This document shows positions 28,293 to 37,599 of a stretch of 64,000 nt of DNA, piece after piece. The notes below the pieces were generated by a model. It was given only the letters and a program-made list of their open reading frames with translations. It did not search any database and was not told the DNA's origin. Position 1 is the first letter of the stretch. Every line of letters begins with the position of its first letter. The position numbers and the translations under genes were made by a program. This stretch comes from Phreatobacter stygius (GTDB lineage Bacteria; Pseudomonadota; Alphaproteobacteria; Rhizobiales; Phreatobacteraceae), in assembly GCF_005144885.1 (NCBI RefSeq), contig NZ_CP039690.1:2493001-2557000 (forward strand). The letters are read 5' to 3'.

Positions 28293-29543
28293 CTAGTGCG
28301 AGTGCTCGGCTTCGGCTTTGCCGAGCTCGGCTTTCAGCAGGAAGGTGTTGCTGACGGCGATGACCTCGCCGGCATCGACACCGAAGGCGATCTCGACGAA
28401 CTGGTCGTCTTCCTTGCCGACGACCACCTTACGCCGCTCGAAACCCGTCTCGGTCCGGACGAACAGCACCGGCGAACCCTCCATGGTCTGCAGCGCCGCG
28501 CGCGGCACCCGGATATCGACGCGGGCCTCTTCGATCGCCACTTCGGCATTGACGAAGGAGCCCGGCCGCCAGCCATGGTCCTTGTTGTCGATCACGGCGA
28601 TCACCCGGGCCGAGCGCGTGTCCTGGTTCAAAAGCGGGCTGATGAACACCACCTTGCCCTCGGAGCGCCGGTCGGTCCCGCCCGCGCTGATCCGGACCCT
28701 ATTGCCTTCCTTGATCTCGGCCAGGTCGGCGGTCGACACGGTCAGCTCGACCCAGACCGAGGTCAGGTCGACGATGACGAACAGCTCCTTCGCCTGGCCC
28801 TCGCCACCAACCGGCGCGCCGAGATCGACGATCCGCTCGACCACCCGGCCGCCGCCCGGAGAGCGAATTTCATAACGCTGCAGGCCGTTGACGGTCTGCA
28901 TCGAGAGGCCGGAGACCTCCTGATCGCTGACCCCCAGCGCCGACAATTTCTGGCGCGCCAGATGCACCCGGAGCTGCGCTTCCGTGAAAGCGTTGCGGGC
29001 CTTGAGATATTGCTGCTCGGCCTGGATCCGGCGTTGCCAGAGCGTTTCCTCGCGCTCGAACAGCGTCTTCTGCAGGCCAAAATTGACCTGGGCCCCGACA
29101 TATTCGCTTTTGGCCTCGGCCACCTCGCGGCTATCCAGGATCGCCAGCACCTCGCCCGGGCGGACCTCGTCGCCGAGACCCTTGCGCAGCTCGGCGACCG
29201 TGCCGACAACCTTGGCGGCGATACGCCAGATCGTGTTGCGGTCCGGCACGATCACGCCGGGAACGACGAGGTGCCGGCTCAAGGTGCCGGCTTCGACGGT
29301 TGCCAGGCTGATCCGTGCCGTCTCGATCCGCGCGGCATCCATCCGCAGCGTGCCCTCGGCCTCTCCGCTGGCGCCGTGGCCGGCCTCGCTTGCCGCCGGC
29401 GTCGCGCGCGCGTCGACCCCGCTCGCGGTCACCAGGCCGGTCGAGGTCAATAGCCCGCGGGCGGATTGCGGGATCTGCGGCGCCAGCACGCTCAGGAGCA
29501 CGCCGGCGACCAGCGCGGAGATCGCGATGAGGATCGGCTTCAT
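28293..29543 (-). CDS. czcB: RND efflux periplasmic adaptor (CzcB/CusB-like)
   Basis: A 416-residue membrane-fusion protein. The N-terminal anchor or signal (KPILIAISALVAGVLLSVLA) is followed by a region with ISLATVEAGTLSRHLVVPG, lipoyl-like and hairpin segments (AKVVGTVAELRKGLGDEVRP), and a C-terminal tail AEAEHSH that could bind metal. It links the RND pump to an outer-membrane channel. The ATG at 29543 is favoured by AAGGA seven nt upstream; an ATG two codons earlier is possible. The 13-nt gap to the pump gene indicates one operon. Confidence 0.88.
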   Translation of the reverse strand: MKPILIAISALVAGVLLSVLAPQIPQSARGLLTSTGLVTASGVDARATPAASEAGHGASGEAEGTLRMDAARIETARISLATVEAGTLSRHLVVPGVIVPDRNTIWRIAAKVVGTVAELRKGLGDEVRPGEVLAILDSREVAEAKSEYVGAQVNFGLQKTLFEREETLWQRRIQAEQQYLKARNAFTEAQLRVHLARQKLSALGVSDQEVSGLSMQTVNGLQRYEIRSPGGGRVVERIVDLGAPVGGEGQAKELFVIVDLTSVWVELTVSTADLAEIKEGNRVRISAGGTDRRSEGKVVFISPLLNQDTRSARVIAVIDNKDHGWRPGSFVNAEVAIEEARVDIRVPRAALQTMEGSPVLFVRTETGFERRKVVVGKEDDQFVEIAFGVDAGEVIAVSNTFLLKAELGKAEAEHSH

Positions 29544-29621
29544 GGACATATCCTTCGCAGCCGCCCGATCCCCCGCGGGTTCTCGCGAGCGGCGCTCAGT
29601 CAGCAAGGGTCACGGCGGCGG

Positions 29622-29993
29622 TCAGAACGTGGCGCGAACCGTCGACCCGCCGGGGATGCTCAGCTGGATCGCGCCCTTGCTGCCGGCCGGGATCGCCACT
29701 GGCGCCGTGCCGGTCAGGCGCGGGCCGTCGGCCGGGCTCAGCGGAAAGCGATGGGTGGTGCCGTTGACGACGATCGTCGCATTCGCCGTAAAGCCGGTTG
29801 CGGCGACGGGTCGCGACCGCTCGTCGCTCAGGTAGACCACGACATTGCTCGTGCCATCCAGCACCACTTCGACATGATGCCGCGCGCCGGCATCGATCTT
29901 CCAGCCGCCATTCGGACCACGCTCGGGCCCGCTTGCCATCGCGCCGGAGGAGAGGCTGACGGCCATCAGCGCGGCCAGGACATGTTTCAACAT
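29622..29993 (-). CDS. Small exported protein in the metal-efflux operon, function unknown
   Basis: A 123-residue protein with a signal peptide (LKHVLAALMAVSLSSGAMAS) and a beta-rich mature part that opens GPERGPNGGWKIDAGARHHV. The G-P-N-G-G-x-x-x-x-A-G-x-x-H-x-x-V pattern resembles the N-terminal metal-binding extension of some CzcB-type adaptors, here as a separate protein. It may be a periplasmic metal-binding partner of the pump. GGAGGA lies 6 nt before the ATG at 29993. It precedes the adaptor gene on the same strand, with a 78-bp gap. Confidence 0.65.
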   Translation of the reverse strand: MLKHVLAALMAVSLSSGAMASGPERGPNGGWKIDAGARHHVEVVLDGTSNVVVYLSDERSRPVAATGFTANATIVVNGTTHRFPLSPADGPRLTGTAPVAIPAGSKGAIQLSIPGGSTVRATF

Positions 29994-30124
29994 CGGGTCA
30001 TCCTCCATGGACAAGGCCATCGCGGCCGTCTTTGCCATCACCGCAGTGCAGCAACGGCATGGCGAAGCGATGTAGCGGAAAATCCACGTCGGAGTATTTC
30101 GGCTTTGTAACGAAATATGACGGG

Positions 30125-31447
30125 CTAATCAGACTGCGCTTCAAGTAATACAGTTACGCAGAGCCCGCCTTCCGTCCGATTTGCCAAGCTGATCGTGCCG
30201 CCATGGGCGCGGACGATTTCATTGGCTATGGTCAAACCCAGGCCAAAACCACCGGAGCCGCGGTTGCGCGAGTGATCGAGCCGGACGAACGGCTCGAACA
30301 TTGCGTCCATGTCTTGGTCGGGGATGCCCGGCCCCTCATCCGCCACGCAGACGCGGGCCTGCCCGTGCTCGGCACGAACCGTGATGGCGGCGACGCCGCC
30401 ATATTTGATGGCGTTCTGGATGAGGTTGGTCAGCGCCCGCTTGAGCGCCAGATGCCGGCCGTGCACCACGATCGAACGGGGCGCGTCGAGACTGACGCTG
30501 TCGCCGGCATCGCGGGCATCATCGGCAATGGTTGCGATGATCGCGATCAGGTCGACCGGCCGCATCTCTTCGTCCGACCGGTCGCCCCTGAGATAGCTCA
30601 AGGTGGCGTCGATCATCGCTTCCATTTCACTTAAGTCGGCGGCGATCGCCCTTTGCGTCTCGGCATTGCCGATCTCGTCGATGCGCATGCGCAGGCGGGT
30701 CAGCGGCGTCTTCAGGTCGTGCGAGACTGCCGCCAGCGCCTGGGTGCGCGCGGTGATCAGGCGACGGATGCGGCCCTGCATCTCGTTGAAGGCATGGGCA
30801 AGCGTCCTGATCTCGTATGGCCCTGTCTCCGGCACCGGCGCCCGGTCCGCCGAAGCGTAGAGCTTGCGGGCGGCCTCGGCGAAGCGCTCCAGCGGCCGGG
30901 TCAGCCAGCGGATCAGCAGCACGGCCACGATCACCACGCCGAACGCCATCAGGGTCGTCGACAGGATCGCGCTGTCGGAGCGGGAATGGTGGCTATGGCT
31001 CGCCAGCAGGTCGACATTGAGCCACGAACCGTCGGGCAATTGCATCGAGATGGCCGCCAGATGACTGCTGGCATTGGCCTGGTCGCTGCCGATGACGAGG
31101 CCGTTCTCCGCCCAGGCCGGCACCGCCGCGACCAGCCGGTCGCGCAGCCCGGCCCAGGTTTCGGTCGCCAGCGGGTCGGCGCTGGCGCGCCGTTGCAGGC
31201 CCCAATGCGCCTCGATGACGCCGCCGGCGAGATCGTGGGTCAAGGCGTCGCGGTCACGCGGCGGGATGTGCAGGACGGCGCGATAGATCGCGGTCAGGCG
31301 CTCGGCGAGCTGTTTCTCATTGGCCAGCACGGCTTCGCTGTTGAGCGTCGCTTCGTAGAACCAGAGGCTGCTGCCCTGGACGGTGGCGATGCCCAGGAGC
31401 AGGACGACCACCGTCCGCCCGACCAGGGTCTCGAACAGCCACCTCAC
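30125..31447 (-). CDS. Sensor histidine kinase with HAMP domain
   Basis: A 440-residue membrane sensor. Two hydrophobic segments (VVVLLLGIATVQGSSLWF, and TTLMAFGVVIVAVLLIRWL near 175) flank a periplasmic domain of about 140 residues that contains several His residues (SHSHHSRSD). A HAMP linker follows, then the dimerisation box AAVSHDLKTPLTRLR with the phosphorylated His, and the ATPase with NLIQNAIKYG, DEGPGIP and GFGLGL. The start is GTG and overlaps the response-regulator stop (GTGA). By position it is likely to sense metals and control the adjoining efflux genes. Confidence 0.88.
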   Translation of the reverse strand: MRWLFETLVGRTVVVLLLGIATVQGSSLWFYEATLNSEAVLANEKQLAERLTAIYRAVLHIPPRDRDALTHDLAGGVIEAHWGLQRRASADPLATETWAGLRDRLVAAVPAWAENGLVIGSDQANASSHLAAISMQLPDGSWLNVDLLASHSHHSRSDSAILSTTLMAFGVVIVAVLLIRWLTRPLERFAEAARKLYASADRAPVPETGPYEIRTLAHAFNEMQGRIRRLITARTQALAAVSHDLKTPLTRLRMRIDEIGNAETQRAIAADLSEMEAMIDATLSYLRGDRSDEEMRPVDLIAIIATIADDARDAGDSVSLDAPRSIVVHGRHLALKRALTNLIQNAIKYGGVAAITVRAEHGQARVCVADEGPGIPDQDMDAMFEPFVRLDHSRNRGSGGFGLGLTIANEIVRAHGGTISLANRTEGGLCVTVLLEAQSD

Positions 31448-32157
31448 GCGCGCGCCACCTCGGGTATGAACAGATAACCGAGGCCGCGCACCGTCTTGAT
31501 CATGTCCTGCGCCTGGTCACCGCCGCTGAGCTTGCGCCGGAGCCGGCTGACCTGAACATCGATCGACCGGTCGAAAGCCGCCGACACCCGGTTGCGCGCG
31601 GCATCGAGCAGATGATCGCGCGACAGCACCCGCTGCGGCGCCTCGACGAAGGACAGGAGCAGGTCATATTCGCCGGTCGAGAGATCGACGACGACGCCGC
31701 GCGTGTCGGTCAGCTCGCGCCGGCGCGTGTCGAGCGTCCAGCCGTCGAAGGCGAAACGCCAGGACTGGTTGGCGCGCGCTTCCGCCGGCGACGAGGTCCG
31801 GCGCAGCACGGCACGGATCCGGGCCGCCAGTTCGCGCGTGTTGAACGGCTTGGAAATATAATCGTCGGCGCCGAATTCGAGCCCGAGCACGCGGTCCATG
31901 TCATCGCCGCGGGCGGTCAGCATGACGATCGGAATGGCCGATTCCGCGCGCAGCTCCCGACAGAGCTCCAGGCCGCTGATGCCGGGCAGCATCAGGTCCA
32001 GGATGATCAGGTCGACATCGGTCGCCTTCAGCGTCTCGCGCATCTCGCGACCGTCGCGCACCGGCGTGACGCGAAACCCGGATTCGCGCAGGAATTTCGC
32101 GACGAGGCGGCGGATCTCGCCGTCATCGTCGACGAGCAGGATATGCGGGTCGCTCAT
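31444..32157 (-). CDS. OmpR-family response regulator
   Basis: A 237-residue two-domain regulator. The receiver has DDD at residues 10-12, the phosphoacceptor Asp in LIILDLMLPG, and the conserved Lys in SKPFN. The C-terminal winged helix has STGEYDLLLSFVEAPQRVLS, VSRLRRKLSG and TVRGLGYLF, typical of OmpR/PhoB. The ATG at 32157 begins MSDPHILLVDDDGEIRRLV. It is the first gene of the kinase pair and probably activates the metal-efflux genes downstream. Confidence 0.9.
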   Translation of the reverse strand: MSDPHILLVDDDGEIRRLVAKFLRESGFRVTPVRDGREMRETLKATDVDLIILDLMLPGISGLELCRELRAESAIPIVMLTARGDDMDRVLGLEFGADDYISKPFNTRELAARIRAVLRRTSSPAEARANQSWRFAFDGWTLDTRRRELTDTRGVVVDLSTGEYDLLLSFVEAPQRVLSRDHLLDAARNRVSAAFDRSIDVQVSRLRRKLSGGDQAQDMIKTVRGLGYLFIPEVARA

Positions 32158-32322
32158 GGTGTCTCGCAGTGACAGGATGAGGCGGCGCGATCGGCGCCCC
32201 GGCATCCGCCACCCTACAGCGCCAAATGTGCCCCCATGTTGCTGCTCTGTTACGGATTGTACGGCGCGGCGCGTGGCCGCCGCCCCTGACAGGACGGCGG
32301 CCGGGTCATGCCCACCTGCGCG

Positions 32323-32658
32323 TCAGTGGTGGCGATGGATCGCGATCACCCGGTTGTTGCCGTCGACGATCACGTGGTTGTTGTTGACATGGGTGTAGCG
32401 GTGACCACGGAACCGCGGGTGACCGTCGATCGCGTGATAGCTGAGATTGCCGGCGAGCTGGGTGCCGACCGTGACATCGCCGGCAATGGTCGCCGACGGC
32501 ATGGCCGTCCGGCTGATATAGCCATCGAGGAAGGCGCGCTCATCCGCGGAATAGGATTGCGCGGCATCGCTGGCGCCTTGCGCCCGAACCGGCTGGGTCG
32601 TGATCGCGGGAATGGCGGCGACGAGCGACAGGGCCAGGATCCTTGCGAGTACTGACAT
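32323..32658 (-). CDS. Small secreted protein with DUF1236-like C-terminus
   Basis: A 111-residue exported protein. A signal peptide of about 27 residues ends QPVRAQ. The C-terminal half (HRYTHVNNNHVIVDGNNRVI) has the pattern of the DUF1236 repeat of Hyphomicrobiales envelope proteins, where a V-D-x-x-N/T-R-x-V motif ends the domain. The function is unknown. The ATG at 32658 lies about 7 nt after GGAG; an ATG at 32670 is also in frame. The unusually AT-rich upstream region probably contains its promoter. Confidence 0.65.
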   Translation of the reverse strand: MSVLARILALSLVAAIPAITTQPVRAQGASDAAQSYSADERAFLDGYISRTAMPSATIAGDVTVGTQLAGNLSYHAIDGHPRFRGHRYTHVNNNHVIVDGNNRVIAIHRHH

Positions 32659-33064
32659 CGATTTCTCCATGTTGCGGCCTCGATGAGAGTGCCGATGACA
32701 TGTTGATGCTAGAGAAATGCATGTCGATCAATCGATATATTACAACAATATATTTCGTAATACTTCGAAATACGCTGAAAGGCAAAAGACATAAACAGTA
32801 ACATCAAGCGACATCCTCACCGGATGATCGAACGGCGTTCTTCCGATGTTCCGGTCGCTCTCGTTACCGAGCCCTTGCCCCCCGATCTGGGGTGGGCCCG
32901 TCGGCGATATCCGGTGCGGCGCAAGAGCCGTAGCGCTTGAACGGATGATGGCAGCTGTCCGATGCAACCTTTGCAGTTCTTGCATCAGGCGGCGATGCAT
33001 GGTGGAGCCGCAAGTCGCCAGTCGCTTGCACGGTTCTTGCTCCGCCGCATAGGCACGATCGCCC
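32659..33064. other. Non-coding interval with AT-rich segment
   Basis: These 406 bp hold no gene that can be supported. The part nearest the small secreted protein (about 32695-32790) is strikingly AT-rich for this genome, with ATATATTACAACAATATA-like near-palindromic runs. That fits promoter or protein-binding DNA for the gene on its left. The rest has ordinary composition and includes the downstream side of the DMT transporter gene; no terminator hairpin was identified. Confidence 0.4.
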
Positions 33065-33958
33065 TTACGTCTCCGCCCGTTCCGCCGCGATCGCCGACAC
33101 CACCTTCTGACCCCCGCTCTGAATGTGCTGACTCAGCCAGACGCTGCCGACCACCACGGCCATGCCGACGATCTGCAGCGGGCTCAGCGCCTGGCCGAGC
33201 AGCCACCAGCCGAGAATGACCGCGGTCACCGGGCTGAGGAAGCCGAGCGAGGCGACGACCGAGGGTTCGAGCCGGGCGACGCCGCGGAACCAGAGGATAT
33301 AGGTGAGCGCCGCGCCGATCAGGCCGAGATAGGCAAGGCCGGCAATGTTGGCCTGCGTCAGCGCCGGCAGGGCCGGCTCCAGCACGAAGGCGACCGGCAC
33401 CAGCAGGATGCCGCCGGCGGTCAGCTGCCAGGCCGTGAAGGTCAGCGGCGAGACCGGCGGCTGCCAGAACCGGCTGAGCACCGTGCCGAAGGCCATCGAG
33501 ACGGCACCGGCGAGCCCGGCGGCGATGCCGATCGGATCGAGCGTCGCCTGCGGCGTCAGGATCAGCAGCGCGACCCCGGCCATGCCGGCGATCGCCGCGA
33601 CAATGGCGAGCACGCGCATGGGCGAGCCGAGCAGGCCGCGCGCCAGGAAGATGACGAACAGCGGCTGGATCGCGCCAACGGTTGCGGCGACGCCACCCGG
33701 AAGCCGGTAGGCCGCGACGAACAGCATGGCCCAGAAGAACGAGAAGTTGAGCGCGCCGAGCAGGAAGGCGCGCGGCCACCAGATCCCCCGAGGCAGTTCG
33801 CGCACCAGCAGCAGCAGAAGCAGGCCGGCCGGCAGCGCCCGCAGCATGGCGACCGTCATCGGATAGCCCTGCGGCAGGAATTCGGTGGTGACGAAATAGG
33901 TGCTGCCCCAGATGGCCGGCGCAATCGCGGTCAACAGCAGGTCGGAACGGCGCGTCAT
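33065..33958 (-). CDS. EamA/DMT-family transporter
   Basis: A 297-residue membrane protein with ten hydrophobic helices in two EamA repeats. The first repeat starts LLLTAIAPAIWGSTYFVTTE, a hallmark of the YdcZ/RhaT-type EamA group; the second includes IGAALTYILWFRGVARLEPS and SFLSPVTA-like GFLSPVTAVILGWWLLGQAL. Members export amino acids or other metabolites. It is divergent from a LysR regulator gene, 175 bp away, the usual arrangement for a regulated exporter. Confidence 0.88.
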   Translation of the reverse strand: MTRRSDLLLTAIAPAIWGSTYFVTTEFLPQGYPMTVAMLRALPAGLLLLLLVRELPRGIWWPRAFLLGALNFSFFWAMLFVAAYRLPGGVAATVGAIQPLFVIFLARGLLGSPMRVLAIVAAIAGMAGVALLILTPQATLDPIGIAAGLAGAVSMAFGTVLSRFWQPPVSPLTFTAWQLTAGGILLVPVAFVLEPALPALTQANIAGLAYLGLIGAALTYILWFRGVARLEPSVVASLGFLSPVTAVILGWWLLGQALSPLQIVGMAVVVGSVWLSQHIQSGGQKVVSAIAAERAET

Positions 33959-34133
33959 GATGCCTCGGCCAGAATGAAAACGACGCAGCGGCGACGGCAG
34001 GGCCGTGCCGGCAAGTCTTTCGTCGTGACAACGGAAGGCGCTTCACCGCGCCATGGACCGCAGCTAATTGCCGGCCCCTCGATTGATAATATAGGCTTTG
34101 GGAGAGATACCCGGCACCGGGAGTGAATAATAG

Positions 34134-35024
34134 ATGGATCACCTGACCGCGCTGAAGGTGTTTCGGCAAGCCGTCGAGCTCGGCAGTTTCGCCGAGGCGT
34201 CGCGCCGGCTCGGCCTTTCGCCCGCCGCGATCAGCAAGAACATCAGCGAGCTGGAAAGCCATCTGGCGGCGCGGTTGTTGAACCGCACCACCCGCCGTAT
34301 GAGCCTGACCGAGGCCGGCTCGCTTTATTATGCCCAGGTCGTGCGCATCCTCGACGATCTCGACGAGGCCGACCGCTCGCTCGGGCCGCTGCAGCACATG
34401 CCGAGCGGCACGCTCAGGGTCAGCGCGCCGATGACGCTGACGCTGATGTGCCTGTCGGCGGCGATCCCGGGCTTCCTGGACCGCCATCCGGACCTGTCAC
34501 TCGATCTGCGCATGGAGGACCGGCGGGTCGATATCGTCAAGGAAGGTTACGACCTCGCCATCCGCGGCAGCGACAATATCGAGGATTCGAGCCTGATCGC
34601 CCGCAAGCTGATGACCTTGCCGCATGTCGTCTGCGGCGCGCCCTCCTATTTCGAGCGCTTCGGCACGCCCGAGACGCCGGAGGACCTTAGGCGTCACAAC
34701 GCCATCAAGTTCACCCTGTCGAGCCATGTCGACGACTGGGACTTCCGCAGGGCCGACCGGTCGGTGCGCGTCGCCGTCACCGGCCGCTACAGGGTGTCCT
34801 CGAGCCTGGCGGTCCGCGACGCCCTGCGCGCCGGCTTCGGCCTCAGCCTGGTCCCCCGGCTCTACATCCGGGAGGACCTCGAGCAGGGACGGCTGCGAAC
34901 CGTGCTCGACGACTGGTCGGCGGTCGAAACCTCGATCTATGCGGTCTATCCGTCGCGGCGCCATGTCGACGCCAAATTGCGGGCCTTTCTCGACTTTCTG
35001 GTCGAAGAGCTGGGCGAGGGATAG
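34134..35024 (+). CDS. LysR-family transcriptional regulator
   Basis: A 296-residue regulator. The N-terminal winged HTH reads ALKVFRQAVELGSFAEASRR then LGLSPAAISKNISELESHLA, and is followed by RLLNRTTRRMSLTEAGSLYY, the LysR signature. The C-terminal co-inducer domain (residues 90-290) is complete and ends FLDFLVEELG. It belongs to the large subgroup with RTTRR and VSLTEAG-like motifs. It probably controls the divergent EamA exporter gene, and itself, from the intergenic region 33959-34133. Confidence 0.9.
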   Translation: MDHLTALKVFRQAVELGSFAEASRRLGLSPAAISKNISELESHLAARLLNRTTRRMSLTEAGSLYYAQVVRILDDLDEADRSLGPLQHMPSGTLRVSAPMTLTLMCLSAAIPGFLDRHPDLSLDLRMEDRRVDIVKEGYDLAIRGSDNIEDSSLIARKLMTLPHVVCGAPSYFERFGTPETPEDLRRHNAIKFTLSSHVDDWDFRRADRSVRVAVTGRYRVSSSLAVRDALRAGFGLSLVPRLYIREDLEQGRLRTVLDDWSAVETSIYAVYPSRRHVDAKLRAFLDFLVEELGEG

Positions 35025-35079
35025 GCATCCCGGCATCCGCCCGATCCCGCCTGAGCGCAGACCACGACCCGCGCGGGCG

Positions 35080-35379
35080 CTAGCGACCGGTGACGCGTTG
35101 AATAGCTGACATCACGGCATGAAGGCGGCTGTTCGCCTCGGTCTCGCTTTGCGCGTCGAGCCGCGCCAGCGTGGCAGCCGCAAGATCCAATGAGGCTTCG
35201 AGATCCGCCCGCGCCACGGGATCGCTTGGATCGTCGAGCGCCGCCCTGATCTTGCCGCGGATGGCGTCGAGCCACACCTTGAACCGGGCACGTTCGCTGG
35301 CACGCGCCGCGTTCGTCGCGCGAAACCAGTCTTCACCGAGAAGATCTTCCGCAGATGCCTTGGTTCTGGCTCGGGCCAT
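35080..35379 (-). CDS. Hypothetical small protein
   Basis: A 99-residue, mostly helical, soluble protein beginning MARARTKASAEDLLGEDWFR, with many Ala, Arg and Asp residues and no membrane segment. It is not recognised. The ATG at 35379 is chosen because residues before it would be atypical; no good ribosome binding site is visible. Codon use (G/C at most third positions) supports coding. It could be a small alphaproteobacterial family protein of unknown role. Confidence 0.5.
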   Translation of the reverse strand: MARARTKASAEDLLGEDWFRATNAARASERARFKVWLDAIRGKIRAALDDPSDPVARADLEASLDLAAATLARLDAQSETEANSRLHAVMSAIQRVTGR

Positions 35380-35533
35380 GCCGTGGCAAGTCCGGCCGAG
35401 CCAAATAGTTCCCTCAGCCCCGAGGCTTGGAGACCGAACCATCGGATACGGATTAATTTTGGCTCAAATCATAGGGGCATATTTGCCGGCAAGGCATGCG
35501 AACAGCACGGCACGCCCAGCTGATCTCAGGCGA

Positions 35534-35917
35534 TCACGTCTTCCTGGTCGGATCGCCAAGCGTTTCATTGAGCAAGACGGCCTCGCGCGTCAGACGGAGA
35601 ACGGTGGCGGGATCGACGGGGGTCGCCTCGGACATGTGAAACGTCGCCATTTCATATTTGCCGCCGGCCTTCAGCCGCGGCTCGATCGCGCGCAGGCGCT
35701 GGCCGCGCCAAAAACCGAGCAGCACCCGGGTCTCTTCGGCCCGGATCAGCAGCGCCGGCCCTTGCGCGACATAGACGAGGTGGCCCCATTTCACCACCTC
35801 CCGCAGAACCGACGCCTGCCGCACCGCGCTGCGCAACAGCTCGACCCGATCGCGCTGCCAGCCGGTCAGCGCCATGACATAGGCATCGGGATCGGCCGCT
35901 GGCGTGGTTTTCCGCAC
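35534..35917 (-). CDS. DUF1801 domain-containing protein
   Basis: A 127-residue cytoplasmic protein with RVELLRSAVRQASVLREVVK, then WGHLVYVAQGPALLI and VLLGFWRGQRL, the pattern of the DUF1801/YdhG-like fold. The function is unknown in most organisms. The start is GTG at 35917, with GGGGAG seven nt in front and no suitable ATG in frame. It is divergent from the serine hydrolase gene that starts 160 bp away. Confidence 0.75.
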   Translation of the reverse strand: MRKTTPAADPDAYVMALTGWQRDRVELLRSAVRQASVLREVVKWGHLVYVAQGPALLIRAEETRVLLGFWRGQRLRAIEPRLKAGGKYEMATFHMSEATPVDPATVLRLTREAVLLNETLGDPTRKT

Positions 35918-36077
35918 GGCTCATCTCCCCGGCCGACGAAGATTGGACACTATCGTCATCGCCGCGCGCATAAGTCCAATCGATCGCGGAATGGCCGGAT
36001 CCGCCCGGCTCGACGCGGACCGCCAAAGGCAGGTAGGACTTGGCGCCCCAGAACCAGGATTGTGGTGCCGGTCGGAC

Positions 36078-37589
36078 ATGCCGAATTGGTCGAAAGCGCA
36101 AGCGGAAGCGGCCGGGATTGCCGCGGATTGGTCGAGGGAAGCCGGGCCAGGCGGCGCCATAACGCTGTTTGACCGCCATGGCCTGCGCCACCGGAGCGCC
36201 GGCGGTTTGGCCGTTATCGAACATGGCGTGCCGTTCACGGCGGAGACCAACCATCGCCTGGCCTCGATCAGCAAGCACATGCTGGCGGTGCTTCTGCTCA
36301 AGGCCGGCGTGCCGCTGGATGCGACGCTTGGCGAACTCCTGCCTGACCTGTCCGGCGCGGCCGGCGAGGTCCAGCTTGGCCGCGCGCTCGATATGACCGG
36401 GGCGCTGCCCGACATGATGGAGCTGATGTGGCAGGAGGGCGTGCCGTTCACCGCAGGTCTCGGCGAGGCCGACCTCGCTGGGCGCGCCCTGGGGCTTGCC
36501 GCGCTCAATGCCGAGCCCGGCACCGAGATGGCCTATTCCAACACCGGATGGCGCCTGGCCCAGGCGGTCCTGACCCGGCGGGTGGGGGCTCCCTATGCGC
36601 AGATCGTCGACGGACTGATGGGCGAGCTCGGCCTGCGCGTCCGTTTCGTCCAGGACGAAACCGAGCTGGTGCCTGATCTGTCGAGCGGTTACTGGCGCGA
36701 CACTGGCGCATGGCGGCGCGGCCGCTATGGCTTTCATTTCTCGGCCTCGGGCGGAATGGTCGCGAGCGCCGCGGCGCTGGCCGGCTGGGGTTCCGCGCTG
36801 CTTGCCGGGCGCGGCCCCCTGGCAGGCATGCTGGAACGGCTGACCGCGCCGCGGCTGTTCGTCAACGGCCTCGAGAGTTCCTATCGGCTCGGGCTGGTCT
36901 GCAGCAGGCTCGGGTCGGTCGCCTGGGTTGGCCATGGCGGCTCGCTGCCGGGCTATCGCAACCACCTCCTGATGGCGCCGTCGCTCGGTGCCGGCGTGGT
37001 CGTGCTGACCAATCGCGAGGAAGACGCGCTGGGGCCCGCCCTGCGGGTTCTCGCGAGCCTTGTCGGCGAACCGCTGCCCGCGCCGCCGCGCGGCCTGGTG
37101 CCGGGCCTTTTCGCTGCCGAGCATGGGCCGTTCTGGGCCGAGCTCTCCAGCGATGCCGTGAGTTTCATGGGCGGCTTCGAAAGCCTTGCCGCCGATGGCG
37201 CGGGCGGCTTCATCAGCCTCCCGGCCTATCTCGACACGCGTTTCAGACAGACCGGGCCGGATGTCCTCGAAGGGCTGTTCGGCGGCGTCGAACGAAAACT
37301 CGTCCGGGTGCCCCAGACGACGCGCCTCGATCCGGCCCTGGCCGGCCGCTGGCGCGCCCGCCGATCCGGGCGGGACATGGTCTTGCGCGCGGACGGCACG
37401 GCTTTGATGCCCTTCGCCGGCACTGAAGGGATCGAGGCGCGGCTGACGCCGCTTCCCGATGGCCGCGCCCTGGTCGCGCTCAGCCACGGACCATGGCGCC
37501 ACCGGTCCTGCGCAGGCCTGCGGCCCGACGGCAGCCTCTTGCTGGCCAGCCATCGCTCGCGAATACTGGAATTCGACCGCATCGCATGA
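36078..37589 (+). CDS. Beta-lactamase-fold serine hydrolase (D-aminopeptidase/class C family)
   Basis: A 503-residue protein with the serine beta-lactamase fold in residues 20-330: the SxxK motif is SISKH, the Tyr-x-Asn motif is YSNTG, and a late HGGSLPGYRN takes the place of KTG. A C-terminal domain of about 170 residues resembles the lipocalin-like domains of D-aminopeptidase DAP. No signal peptide is visible from the ATG at 36078, so it acts in the cytoplasm if the start is right. It lies 10 nt before a peptide-binding protein gene, which suggests hydrolysis of an imported peptide, possibly one with D-residues. That role is an inference. Confidence 0.8.
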   Translation: MPNWSKAQAEAAGIAADWSREAGPGGAITLFDRHGLRHRSAGGLAVIEHGVPFTAETNHRLASISKHMLAVLLLKAGVPLDATLGELLPDLSGAAGEVQLGRALDMTGALPDMMELMWQEGVPFTAGLGEADLAGRALGLAALNAEPGTEMAYSNTGWRLAQAVLTRRVGAPYAQIVDGLMGELGLRVRFVQDETELVPDLSSGYWRDTGAWRRGRYGFHFSASGGMVASAAALAGWGSALLAGRGPLAGMLERLTAPRLFVNGLESSYRLGLVCSRLGSVAWVGHGGSLPGYRNHLLMAPSLGAGVVVLTNREEDALGPALRVLASLVGEPLPAPPRGLVPGLFAAEHGPFWAELSSDAVSFMGGFESLAADGAGGFISLPAYLDTRFRQTGPDVLEGLFGGVERKLVRVPQTTRLDPALAGRWRARRSGRDMVLRADGTALMPFAGTEGIEARLTPLPDGRALVALSHGPWRHRSCAGLRPDGSLLLASHRSRILEFDRIA

Positions 37590-37599
37590 GGACACCGCC

